Shown: positions 33,646-42,288 of the stretch, piece by piece
How the letters are laid out: each line of letters begins with the position of its first letter
Numbering within the stretch: position 1 is the stretch's first letter
From: UBA4132 sp037133675
Lineage (GTDB): Bacteria > Pseudomonadota > Gammaproteobacteria > Methylococcales > Methylomonadaceae
DNA: 49,582 nucleotides
NCBI GenBank assembly: GCA_037133675.1
Contig: JBAXNR010000021.1
Span: 1 to 49,582 of the forward strand
Direction: 5' to 3'
Made by a program: the position numbers and the translations under genes
The notes under the pieces: generated by a model
The model's input: the letters and a program-made list of their open reading frames with translations, nothing else
What the model was told of the DNA's origin: nothing
The model's database searches: none

Positions 33646-34319
33646 TGAATAAGTCTAACAGCGGTTTTACGCTGATTGAGGTGCTAATTGCCATGAGTTT
33701 GTTAAGCATCATGGTGGTATTGCTGTTTGGTAGCTTGAAAATCTGCGCGGATAGCTGGCATAAAGGGGAAAGTAAAATTACTGAAGTGAATGAAGTTGCC
33801 GTTGTTTATAATTTTTTTCAACAGTATTTAGCAATTGCCAAGCCATTAGTAAAAGAGTCTAAAAATACCAGTGATCTGCAAGCATCGCTGTCTTTTCAAG
33901 GTAAAAGCCAGTCCTTACAATTTGTTTCCTCATTTCCTGCCAGTGTTGGACGATTGGGTTTGCAACTGTTTTCTATTGAGCTGAAAAAAGAAGACGATGA
34001 GCAGATTATTAAAGTGACGATAACGCCATTTTTTTCTACTGAAAGCAATCAAGACCAGAAGGAAGAGGTGGTTTTGCTAAAAAAAGTGGGCGATTTTGCA
34101 TTTTCTTATTTTGGCTCTGATGATTTAGGAGATACCAGCAGTGGTAGTTGGCATGACGAATGGTTAGATAAAAACGCCTTGCCACAGTTGGTTAAAATTA
34201 CTATTAAACAGGATAACGAGAAAGAGATACCTTGGTCTGATATGTTGATTGCGCTGAAAATTACGGGCAAGAATGATGTTCAAAACCAAGTTGTTAGTAG
34301 TACTGCGACGGAAAAATGA
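33645..34319 (+). CDS. gspJ: Type II secretion minor pseudopilin GspJ
   Basis: 224 residues from ATG 33645 (TGATG overlap with gspI). Prepilin site SNSGF-TLIEVLIAMSLLSI. A GspJ-like globular domain (VAVVYNFFQQYLAIAKPLV, LQFVSSFPASVGRLGLQLF) follows. Part of the tip complex. Confidence 0.9.
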   Translation: MNKSNSGFTLIEVLIAMSLLSIMVVLLFGSLKICADSWHKGESKITEVNEVAVVYNFFQQYLAIAKPLVKESKNTSDLQASLSFQGKSQSLQFVSSFPASVGRLGLQLFSIELKKEDDEQIIKVTITPFFSTESNQDQKEEVVLLKKVGDFAFSYFGSDDLGDTSSGSWHDEWLDKNALPQLVKITIKQDNEKEIPWSDMLIALKITGKNDVQNQVVSSTATEK

Positions 34320-35296
34320 GTAAACAACAAGGTATGGCACTGGTTTTGGTGCTATGGATATTAAGCTTACTGACCATTATGGCAGGAAGTTTCGCACTCA
34401 GTATGCGTAGAGAAACCGCTATCATCACAGGGCTTAGAAATAATTCTGAGGCGATAGCAACGGCAGAATCTGGGTTAGCGATAGCTGAATGGATGTTACA
34501 AAATCCTGATGTAAATAAACGTTGGCGAGCCGATGGTAGCATTTATCAAATCAATACCACGAATGCTAAATTGCGCATACGGCTGTTGTCAGAAACAGGT
34601 AAAATAAATATCAATAATGTGGAGCAACCGCTATTACAGAACTTGATGAATTACGCGCCTAATGGTGGTAAAGCCCAATTGCCATCTACTACGGTTGATC
34701 GAGCTGCCGCCATTCTCGACTGGCGTGATAGCGATGATTTGACGCGAATCGATGGTGCGGAAAAACAGCAATATCAAGATGCGGGCTTGAATTATCAACC
34801 GCGAAATCGATCTTTTGAATCATTGGAAGAATTACAGATGGTATTAGGTATGGATGCAGCAACACTTCAGTGGCTTGAACCACTCATTACAGTTTATTCG
34901 GAGCAAGCACAAATTGATTTACAACTTGCCAGTAAAGAAGTTTTACAGGTCATGCCTAGCGTAAATGCTGGATTGATTGACAGTTATGTAGCGGCTAGAG
35001 TAGAAAGTGCAAGAAATAATTTACCTTCGCCACCGTGGCCATTAGACGTTGGACAATCAACAGGAGCAGGAGCAACGACTGACGTAACATTGCTAACGAT
35101 TATTTCTGAAGTACAACGTGACGACCAATCAACTTCGCTAATTAACGCGCTAGTAAAAAAATCAAACGGATCGCAAACTACGCCATTTCAAGTATTAAGA
35201 TGGCAGCGTACTGTGGCAAACAATGGATCATTATTTACTAACAAAATGAGCGAATTAGTCGTTAAAAACTATGCTGAATCTGAACTCAACAATTGA
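34316..35296 (+). CDS. gspK: Type II secretion minor pseudopilin GspK
   Basis: 326 residues. Starts MSKQQGMALVLVLWILSLLT, the GspK-type signal with glycine before the hydrophobic helix, and is much larger than the other pseudopilins, as GspK is. The helix-rich domain contains DRAAAILDWRDSDDLTRIDGAE and SFESLEELQMVLGMD. ATGA overlap with gspJ. Confidence 0.93.
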   Translation: MSKQQGMALVLVLWILSLLTIMAGSFALSMRRETAIITGLRNNSEAIATAESGLAIAEWMLQNPDVNKRWRADGSIYQINTTNAKLRIRLLSETGKININNVEQPLLQNLMNYAPNGGKAQLPSTTVDRAAAILDWRDSDDLTRIDGAEKQQYQDAGLNYQPRNRSFESLEELQMVLGMDAATLQWLEPLITVYSEQAQIDLQLASKEVLQVMPSVNAGLIDSYVAARVESARNNLPSPPWPLDVGQSTGAGATTDVTLLTIISEVQRDDQSTSLINALVKKSNGSQTTPFQVLRWQRTVANNGSLFTNKMSELVVKNYAESELNN

Positions 35297-36395
35297 TCTT
35301 GATGTTAAAACTGTGCTGCGCTGGTGGGGGCGTGAGCTTAGCTTTTTAGTGCCTGAAAAAATAAAGCAACAGGTTAGCGATTCGCAAGGGTTTATTATCG
35401 CTAGTGTCGAGAATAATCAGTTGAGGCTGACCTTTCAAATGGGTGGGCAATCTGAACAACTAGGCATCTTAGAGTATGATAAATCGGCTGTTGCGGATTA
35501 TACCGACTTATTAGCCAATGATGAAAGGCTAAGCAAGGCAAAGGTTATCTTACGTTTAACGGGGCAAGATGCTATCAAAAAAGAACTTGGCTTACCCGCT
35601 GCCGCCAAAGAAAATATTCAACAAGTTATCGCCTACGAACTGGATCGTTATACTCCATTTAAGGCAGATCAGGTTTATTTTGCAGTTAAACGACTTCCTA
35701 AGCAGTTAAACAATGCGGATCAGATTAAGGTTCTGTTGGTGTTGACATCGAGAGAAACGCTTGATGAACTTTATGCTAATGTTAAAGCAATGGGTATTGT
35801 GCCAATGTTTGCCGATTATGAAGGCGTTGCCAATGATTTTGAACATGGCGACGATATTTATAATTTGTTACCCGATAAACTGATACCTAAAGTAGCAAAA
35901 ATACCGCAAATTATTCATTCGACACTCATTAGTTTGGTTTTTTTATTACTGGCTGCCGTCATTGTTATGCCTGTTTGGTTTGAATATCAGGCAGTTGATG
36001 AATTAACAAAAAAAATCCAAAAAGTAGAAAAAGAAGCCAGTAAAATCAAAACCATGCAGTTAGAAACCAGTGCGTTAATCGATGAAACACAGCAATTACT
36101 CAATGAAAAAAATACCACTCCTTCAGTGCTAACCATGCTTAATAGCCTTAGCAGTCTAATGAAAGATGATACTTGGCTAGCCTATCTACAATATGCAGAT
36201 GGTCATTTACAGATACAAGGTGAATCACCCGCCGCCTCAACACTGATTGCCGTATTGGAAGATTCACATGTGTTTAACAAAGCGGTATTTGTATCTCCTG
36301 TGACTCAAGATAGCGTTAGTAAACAAGAGCATTTTCAAATTACTGTTGATCCAGTTGTTGACACAACTAAACAAGTAGACGTTGATGCTAAATAA
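35271..36395 (+). CDS. gspL: Type II secretion assembly platform protein GspL
   Basis: 374 residues. Cytoplasmic actin-like domain (VIAYELDRYTPFKADQVYFA, EGVANDFEHGDD), one membrane helix near 220-240 (STLISLVFLLLAAVIVMPVW), then a coiled-coil periplasmic part of the PilN/GspL type. It recruits the ATPase GspE, which is not in this window. Overlaps gspK by 26 bases. Confidence 0.88.
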   Translation: MLNLNSTIDLDVKTVLRWWGRELSFLVPEKIKQQVSDSQGFIIASVENNQLRLTFQMGGQSEQLGILEYDKSAVADYTDLLANDERLSKAKVILRLTGQDAIKKELGLPAAAKENIQQVIAYELDRYTPFKADQVYFAVKRLPKQLNNADQIKVLLVLTSRETLDELYANVKAMGIVPMFADYEGVANDFEHGDDIYNLLPDKLIPKVAKIPQIIHSTLISLVFLLLAAVIVMPVWFEYQAVDELTKKIQKVEKEASKIKTMQLETSALIDETQQLLNEKNTTPSVLTMLNSLSSLMKDDTWLAYLQYADGHLQIQGESPAASTLIAVLEDSHVFNKAVFVSPVTQDSVSKQEHFQITVDPVVDTTKQVDVDAK

Positions 36396-37002
36396 AGGAC
36401 ATGATGAAAGGTTGACTGCAAAGCAACAACGCTGGCTGGCAGTCGGTTTATTGCTTGTTGTCAGTTTAATAGTAGGGTTGCTAATTATTGCTCCCGTAGT
36501 AAGCAAGGGATTGGTTCTCCTTGATGCCAAAAATAATCTAGTTTTCAAATTACGACAATATGAACGGATTTTAGCTAAGAAAGAAGCGGTGATTGAAAGT
36601 CAAGAGCATATAAAACAGCAGAGCGAAGCACAAGACTATTTCATCAAACAAGAAACCGAGGCGTTAGCATCGGCTGAAATGCAAAAACTTATTAAAGACT
36701 ACATTGCAAGTGTAGGTGGTCAACTAAGTAGCACACAAACTATTCCTTCATCTGACAACGCGACTAACAGTACCGCTAAGTTTAATCGTATCATTGTCAG
36801 AGTCAGTATGACAGGCAGCAGTGAAATGTTACGAACCGTACTTTACAAAATAGAAACAGCTAAACCACTTATGATTATTGACCAAATAGACATAAGACCT
36901 GTACGAGGTCGGCGTAATAGAGTGACAGGTCAAATTGATGCTAGCAATGAATTAGCCATTAATTTTCAAGCGGTTAGTTTTATGAGAAAACCCCAGCAAT
37001 GA
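36385..37002 (+). CDS. gspM: Type II secretion protein GspM
   Basis: 205 residues from ATG 36385. Short cytoplasmic N-terminus, one membrane helix (WLAVGLLLVVSLIVGLLIIA) and a periplasmic domain with a coiled coil followed by a ferredoxin-like part (IIVRVSMTGSSEMLRTVLY). Partner of GspL. Overlaps gspL by 11 bases and the next gene by four. Confidence 0.87.
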   Translation: MLNKGHDERLTAKQQRWLAVGLLLVVSLIVGLLIIAPVVSKGLVLLDAKNNLVFKLRQYERILAKKEAVIESQEHIKQQSEAQDYFIKQETEALASAEMQKLIKDYIASVGGQLSSTQTIPSSDNATNSTAKFNRIIVRVSMTGSSEMLRTVLYKIETAKPLMIIDQIDIRPVRGRRNRVTGQIDASNELAINFQAVSFMRKPQQ

Positions 37003-37658
37003 ATCACAAACTAATTAAAACCTTATCATTAGTTTGTTTTATATTAATACTAATCATCACACTTGAATGGTTGTATGCAGAATACAGACAAAAACAATTA
37101 CTAAGCGCAGTCGATGCTCCTGCCAAGCAAGCATCACTTGAAGAAATGCCAACTATCGATTTAGATGCAAAAACTGAAGACAGTTATGCTGATTTGGTTA
37201 ATAGACCTTTATTTATTGTAGGCAGAAAACCCATAGCAGAAGCCGAGAAAAATCAAGATCAAGCGCAAACGGCGAGCGTTAATAATACTTTTGACTGGCT
37301 ATTGAATGGAATTTATACCACCAAAAAAGGCTTAATGGCATTATTGCATCGAACTGTTGCAAAAATCCCTGCGCCCTCACCTACTCCAACAACAGCCAAA
37401 CCGTCTAACGATATGTATCGAAAAGTGATAGTAGGTGATAATATCGAAGGCTGGAAGGTAACTGAAATTCACCCCAATGAAATAATAGTGACGCAAGGCG
37501 GTATGCCCAAAAAATTACTACTTAGAAAACCAAAAGCAAAAGACGCTCAGGATCAAAATAGTGTACCGCAGCCTAATTCCCGTGCTATGCCTACGCGTAC
37601 GCATACACCTGTTCCCGCGCCTGTTCCTGAGCCTGAGCCTCCAACAGAATCTCAATAA
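36999..37658 (+). CDS. Type II secretion GspN/GspC-like protein (XpsN type)
   Basis: 219 residues. N-terminal membrane helix (LSLVCFILILIITLEWLY), then a periplasmic domain with YADLVNRPLFIVGRKP and a homology region containing IYTTKKGLMALL and GWKVTEIHPNEIIVTQGG, similar to the HR domain of GspC. The tail is proline-rich (PVPAPVPEPEPP). Position between gspM and gspD is that of XpsN in Xanthomonas, where it links the inner-membrane platform to the secretin. No separate gspC is seen. Confidence 0.78.
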   Translation: MNHKLIKTLSLVCFILILIITLEWLYAEYRQKQLLSAVDAPAKQASLEEMPTIDLDAKTEDSYADLVNRPLFIVGRKPIAEAEKNQDQAQTASVNNTFDWLLNGIYTTKKGLMALLHRTVAKIPAPSPTPTTAKPSNDMYRKVIVGDNIEGWKVTEIHPNEIIVTQGGMPKKLLLRKPKAKDAQDQNSVPQPNSRAMPTRTHTPVPAPVPEPEPPTESQ

Positions 37659-37680
37659 ACTAAACCGACAAATAACACTA

Positions 37681-39903
37681 ATGCACACGATTAAGAAAAC
37701 CATAACGCTTGCTTGCTTTGTGCTGACTGGCTTAACACTCTCCAGTTGTGAGTCAATAGATTCCAAGCAAAAACCTAAGTTGCCTATAACATCCAGTAAT
37801 AAAGCACCCCCAAACAGCAATGGAAGCTCGACTGCATCCCCAAAAGCAACGGGAACAACAGGTTCTACCGCAATTCATTTTAGTGATGCTCCGTCAAGCA
37901 AACTATCAATACCTGCTACTCAGTCAACGGCTGAACAAATGCAGACTAAAACTGAATTGTTTCCTGCCACTAGCGATGCAATTTTGAATCCCACGGTTTC
38001 AAGTAAAAAAAAGGCAACGGGAACAGGTTCATACACACTTAATTTTGATGATGCTGATTTAGCCGAAGTCGCAAAAACAATTTTAAGCGATAGCTTAGGT
38101 GAAAACTATGTATTAAGTCCTGAGGTAAAAGGACGCGTTACTCTACAAACCACCCAAGCCCTCACTAAAGAAGAATTACTGCCGACCCTAGAAATGGTGT
38201 TGCGTATGAATCATGCTGCTTTAGTGAAAGATAATAATATTTACCATATCGAACCTGCTGATGGAGCTTTATACACCTCCGATATAGCCGTAGGTAGCAG
38301 TACGGCTGGTTATCAAACGCGTGTAATTCCTATACGCAACGTATCTGCCGAGGAAATTTCCAAACTATTAAAACCCTTGGTACAGGAAAAAACTATTCTT
38401 CAAGTTGATAATGCCCGCAATATTTTGGTCGCCTCAGGCTCATCCGATGAAGTGCAACGTGTGGTAGAAATGGTCAGTACTTTTGATACTAATGTCTTGA
38501 AAGGTCGGTCTTTTGCCCTGTTTTCATTGGCACACGTTGAACCTGAAACCGTAATCAAAGAATTAGAAGCCGTTTTTAACGATAAAACGGGCGATAAAGA
38601 TGGATTTTTTCGCTTTATTCCCATTGAACGACTCAATGCCATTCTTGCCATCACCCATCAAGCGCGTTACTTAACTGACATTGAAAGCTGGGTATTTAGA
38701 CTAGACAAAGCCAATACCGCATCGGGTGGTAGCTTCAATGTCTATAAAGTTCAGAATGTTGATGCGGTCGAATTAGCCGATACCCTTAATGAGGTTTTTA
38801 ATGGTACACAAAAGAAAACCAAATCTGCCAGCGTTGCTCCTGGACAGCAAGCGGCGGAAATATCGTCAAGTACGCCAGAAACTCAGCCGCCGACAACAGA
38901 TACCAAGCCTTTATCAACAGGTGGTAATCAGGCAACGGGCGATGCCACAGTCTCTGGGATCGGCGAAGTCAAAATTATTGCCGATGAACCCAATAATTCA
39001 TTAGTGATTGTCGCAACAGCTCAACAATATGAGCGTATTTTGCCGATTATCAATCAATTGGATGTCATGCCTTTGCAAGTATTGATTGATGCCACTATCG
39101 TGGAAGTTGATCTTAAAAATGATTTAAAATATGGATTGCAATGGTCTTTTGATAGTGGAAATTTTCATAATCTATTGTCAAACATTGGCTCAGGAGACTT
39201 AAAAGGCATAGGTCCTGTGACAGGTTACTCGTTATTTTATTCAGGGGGAAATGCTAAAGCAGTACTCAATGCCTTAGCAACAAAATCAGCCATTAATGTC
39301 ATTGCCTCACCTTCATTAATGGTACTTAACAATCAAGAAGCGTCTATCAATGTTGGAGATAAAGTGCCAGTAGCGACCTCTCAAGCTACCAATACTAACA
39401 GTGTCAATGTCACCCCAAATCTTTTAACTCCCAACACAACCAGTGCTATCGTCTCCAATAACATACAAATGCTGGACACTGGGATTACGCTAAAAATTAA
39501 GCCCCGCGTTAATGCAGGTGGTTTAGTGCTGATGAAAATTGAGCAAGAAGCCAATCAAGCAGTCGCCACTACCACATCCTCACTGAACTCACCCACTATT
39601 CAACAGCGTAAGATTCATAGTTCTATCGCAGTAAAAAATGGTGAAACTATTGTGTTAGGCGGATTAATTAGGGAAGATGATAGCAACGGTATCACAGGTA
39701 TGCCTATTTTGAGTGATCTACCTATCATAGGATCACTGTTTGGTACGACCTCCAAAAATAAGGATAAAACCGAGCTGGTTATTTTAATAACACCGCGTGT
39801 CGTGGGAAATGAACAAAACTCCAGAGACGTGACCAATGAATTTAAACGCAAACTCACGGGTATTTATCAAGACTCATCCAACGAATTAAAACCTAATTAC
39901 TGA
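37681..39903 (+). CDS. gspD: Type II secretion secretin GspD
   Basis: 740 residues from ATG 37681 (MHTIKKTITLACFVLTGLTL then SSC, a lipoprotein signal); the frame open from 37561 is rejected. After a low-complexity S/T/P linker come the N0 domain (FDDADLAEVAKTILSD), N1-N3 domains (RVIPIRNVSAEEISKLLKPL, FALFSLAHVEPETVIKELEA, VYKVQNVDAVELADTLNEVF) and the secretin barrel (PLQVLIDATIVEVDL, VIASPSLMVLNNQEASINVG, VLGGLIRED, FGTTSKNKDKTELVILITPR). Outer-membrane pore. The N-terminal lipid signal could make it self-targeting. Confidence 0.96.
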   Translation: MHTIKKTITLACFVLTGLTLSSCESIDSKQKPKLPITSSNKAPPNSNGSSTASPKATGTTGSTAIHFSDAPSSKLSIPATQSTAEQMQTKTELFPATSDAILNPTVSSKKKATGTGSYTLNFDDADLAEVAKTILSDSLGENYVLSPEVKGRVTLQTTQALTKEELLPTLEMVLRMNHAALVKDNNIYHIEPADGALYTSDIAVGSSTAGYQTRVIPIRNVSAEEISKLLKPLVQEKTILQVDNARNILVASGSSDEVQRVVEMVSTFDTNVLKGRSFALFSLAHVEPETVIKELEAVFNDKTGDKDGFFRFIPIERLNAILAITHQARYLTDIESWVFRLDKANTASGGSFNVYKVQNVDAVELADTLNEVFNGTQKKTKSASVAPGQQAAEISSSTPETQPPTTDTKPLSTGGNQATGDATVSGIGEVKIIADEPNNSLVIVATAQQYERILPIINQLDVMPLQVLIDATIVEVDLKNDLKYGLQWSFDSGNFHNLLSNIGSGDLKGIGPVTGYSLFYSGGNAKAVLNALATKSAINVIASPSLMVLNNQEASINVGDKVPVATSQATNTNSVNVTPNLLTPNTTSAIVSNNIQMLDTGITLKIKPRVNAGGLVLMKIEQEANQAVATTTSSLNSPTIQQRKIHSSIAVKNGETIVLGGLIREDDSNGITGMPILSDLPIIGSLFGTTSKNKDKTELVILITPRVVGNEQNSRDVTNEFKRKLTGIYQDSSNELKPNY

Positions 39904-40004
39904 TAAACTCTTATCAGTTAGTGGCGTGTATCGGGAGTGCAAGCTCTGCTTGCAAAGTCAGGCAAAGCCTGACCTCACTATCAACTCTTTAACTTAAAAA
40001 GCTA

Positions 40005-40031
40005 GCGAGTCAAAAACATATTTTGACTCGC
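40005..40031. terminator. Hairpin between convergent gspD and rimI
   Basis: Perfect 11-base stem, GCGAGTCAAAA (40005-40015) against TTTTGACTCGC (40021-40031), loop of five. It lies between the convergent stops of gspD and rimI. The outer GC-rich part with an internal A/T run suggests a bidirectional terminator. Two further small hairpins lie upstream (about 39901-39975). Confidence 0.7.
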
Positions 40032-40042
40032 GTAGTGCCTAC

Positions 40043-40546
40043 TTAAAACAACTGCAAAGCCAACATAATAGCATCTTCACGCCCATTTTTAGCGGGGTAA
40101 TAGCCTTTTCTAATACCAATTTCATTAAAACCTAAATCTTCATAAAGGGCAATGGCGTAGGTGTTGGAAGGTCTGACTTCTAAAAAAACAGTTTCAGCAC
40201 GTCCTCTGGCATAGTCTATAGCGTTTTCCATCATCTTACGCCCTATGCCTTGTTTTTGTTCGGCAGGGTCTACCGAGACATTGAGAATATGCGCCTCACC
40301 AACTGCGAGTGATAACAGGCTATAGCCCAACACTTTGTCCTGCGCTTCACACACCCAACAGCTATAACCTGCTTTAAAACAGTCTCTAAAAATGTCTTCA
40401 CTCCACGGAAAATCATAGTTTTTTCTTTCAATGTCCATCACAGCGGACAAATCGGCATGAGTCATGGTGCGAAGACGCATTAAATCTTTTTTAGGCACGG
40501 AATTAGGAAATACTTTGGCATAAAATTCTTTGTCGGCATCATACAT
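40043..40546 (-). CDS. rimI: Ribosomal protein S18 alanine N-acetyltransferase RimI
   Basis: 167 residues from ATG 40546, which has AAGGAC upstream; a longer frame that overlaps the glycosylase gene is rejected. GNAT fold with acetyl-CoA loop VSVDPAEQKQGIGRKMME (Q/RxxGxG/A) and VFLEVRPSNTYAIALYEDLGF. FPWSEDIFRDCFKAGY is typical of RimI, which acetylates the N-terminus of S18. Follows the glycosylase gene on the same strand. Confidence 0.9.
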   Translation of the reverse strand: MYDADKEFYAKVFPNSVPKKDLMRLRTMTHADLSAVMDIERKNYDFPWSEDIFRDCFKAGYSCWVCEAQDKVLGYSLLSLAVGEAHILNVSVDPAEQKQGIGRKMMENAIDYARGRAETVFLEVRPSNTYAIALYEDLGFNEIGIRKGYYPAKNGREDAIMLALQLF

Positions 40547-40569
40547 TATTAAGTCCTTAATTTTGTCTA

Positions 40570-41337
40570 CTAATCCACGCATGATTTTTGTTCCATCGCT
40601 ATAACGGTTTGTTTTGCAAATTGTAAATCCTGCCACGCTTTGCGTTTTTCTGACAAGGATCGTAATAAGTACGCGGGGTGATAAACCACCACTACAGGCG
40701 TATTGTTTAAGTTATGTACTTTACCCCTGAGCTTGGTTAAAGGTTCACTGGTATTTAACAAAGTTTGCGCGGCAATACGCCCTACCGCCAATATAATTTT
40801 TGGTTGAATAAGTTGTTGTTGCTGCTGTAGATAGTCTTTACAGTGCCTTATTTCGTCTACATGAGGATCGCGGTTATCGGGTGGTCTACATTTTAATATA
40901 TTAGTCATAAAAACATCTTCACGTTCAAGACCAATAGCGCGTAGCATTTCAGTCAATAATTGACCCGCAACACCGACAAACGGATGACCTTGTTGATCTT
41001 CTTGCTCACCTGGAGCTTCGCCGATGACTAGCCAATCTGCTTGTTGATTACCTGTGCCAAATACTGTTTGAGTGCGAGAGTGACATAAGCCACATTTTAT
41101 ACAACTCTGTACCTCTACTTTTAGCGCGTCCCATTGTTCGATTAAGCTGAGTTCACTATGAGGATGTAAAGGTTTATCGATCACTAAGTTGGTTTCAACA
41201 TGATTTTCTAAGGGTTCATCGCTCACTGTAGTCAATGACTGCACCACGACAGGCACGCTTTTCCTTGGTATCCAAACATCAATACCCAGTGCAGCAAGAT
41301 ATTGTAAGCGTATTGCGTTATCCAAGTTAAGCCTCAC
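40570..41337 (-). CDS. Family 4 uracil-DNA glycosylase
   Basis: 255 residues. Motif 1 GEAPGEQEDQQGHPFVGVAG, then CRPPDNRDP, and motif 2 YHPAYLLRS. Cysteines in CIKCGLCHSRT together with C in LKCRPP and the downstream region form the [4Fe-4S] site typical of family 4 enzymes. Removes uracil from DNA. The N-terminal about 80 residues are an extension without clear function. Probably cotranscribed with rimI, which starts 23 bases after the stop. Confidence 0.92.
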   Translation of the reverse strand: MRLNLDNAIRLQYLAALGIDVWIPRKSVPVVVQSLTTVSDEPLENHVETNLVIDKPLHPHSELSLIEQWDALKVEVQSCIKCGLCHSRTQTVFGTGNQQADWLVIGEAPGEQEDQQGHPFVGVAGQLLTEMLRAIGLEREDVFMTNILKCRPPDNRDPHVDEIRHCKDYLQQQQQLIQPKIILAVGRIAAQTLLNTSEPLTKLRGKVHNLNNTPVVVVYHPAYLLRSLSEKRKAWQDLQFAKQTVIAMEQKSCVD

Positions 41338-41423
41338 AATAAAAGTAGGCGGTGATTATCACCGAAATAGCGTATAGAGGCAAACGAGGGATTTGAACTA
41401 AGTATTTAAAAAGTAGGTGCGAA

Positions 41424-42284
41424 TTAATTCGCACCTACAAGGGATACAGATTTATCAAACAATTCCCAAATAGGTTGAACAGTCTCTGGTAACGGCGCGA
41501 GTCTACCCAATTCCAGCCAAGGATTAACAGGATTATGAAAATCAGACCCCACAGAACCCGCTAAACCAAAACTGATCGCATAATTAGCCAGTATTTTAAT
41601 TTCATCGGTATTGGTTCTACCTGTTATAACTTCTATGCCCTGCCCTCCTGCGTCTTTGAACGCCGCCAATAAGCGTTTCATCCAACTAGCGGTTAATTGG
41701 TAACGCAAGGGGTGCGCTAACACCGCAACACCACCTGATTGGGTAATCCATTGAATAGCCAATGCCATTTCTGCCCATGTAGTCGATACATAAGCAGGCT
41801 TTCCTTTTCCCAGATAACGATCAAAAGCTTCTTGTTGGGTGGAGACATGAAACTGGGATAGCAAAAAATTAGCAAAATGACTACGGGTAATCATGCCCTC
41901 ACCTGCGGCTTTTTGTACCCCTGCTAACGCGCCAGTAATGCGTTTTTTTTCTAATTTTTCTGCAATTTTTACTGCCCTCTCTAAGCGGCTAGTGCGTAAC
42001 TGTGCAGTCGCCGTTGCTAACGGTTCATAATCTGGATCTATGCCTAAGCCAATAATATGCAGGCATTTATTTTGCCAACTAGCGGATAACTCAATGCCAT
42101 TGATTAAGTGTATGCCTAAATCGGCTGCGCAGCTTCTCGCTTGGCTAAGCCCCATAGTGGTGTCATGATCCGTTAAAGCGAGAACACTTACTCCCTGTTG
42201 ATGGGCTCGATACACTAAGGCAGAAGGTGATAACGCGCCATCGGAGGCGGTTGAGTGACAATGTAAATCGTAGTGTTCAGTCAT
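41424..42284 (-). CDS. PHP-domain phosphoesterase (RNase AM/TrpH type)
   Basis: 286 residues from ATG 42284 (MTEHYDLHCHSTASDGALSP); a 14-residue longer frame is rejected. PHP metal motifs: DLHCHSTASDG, LALTDHDT, VAVLAHPLRY and GSDFHNP. The family includes the 5'-3' exonuclease RNase AM (YciV/TrpH), which acts on 5'-phosphorylated nucleotide oligomers. It begins five bases after the ABC exporter stop, so the two form one transcript. Confidence 0.88.
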   Translation of the reverse strand: MTEHYDLHCHSTASDGALSPSALVYRAHQQGVSVLALTDHDTTMGLSQARSCAADLGIHLINGIELSASWQNKCLHIIGLGIDPDYEPLATATAQLRTSRLERAVKIAEKLEKKRITGALAGVQKAAGEGMITRSHFANFLLSQFHVSTQQEAFDRYLGKGKPAYVSTTWAEMALAIQWITQSGGVAVLAHPLRYQLTASWMKRLLAAFKDAGGQGIEVITGRTNTDEIKILANYAISFGLAGSVGSDFHNPVNPWLELGRLAPLPETVQPIWELFDKSVSLVGAN

Positions 42285-42288
42285 TATG

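Noticed and set aside
37561..37680. Longer gspD start
   Set aside because: The extension overlaps the previous gene and hides the clear lipoprotein signal starting at 37681.
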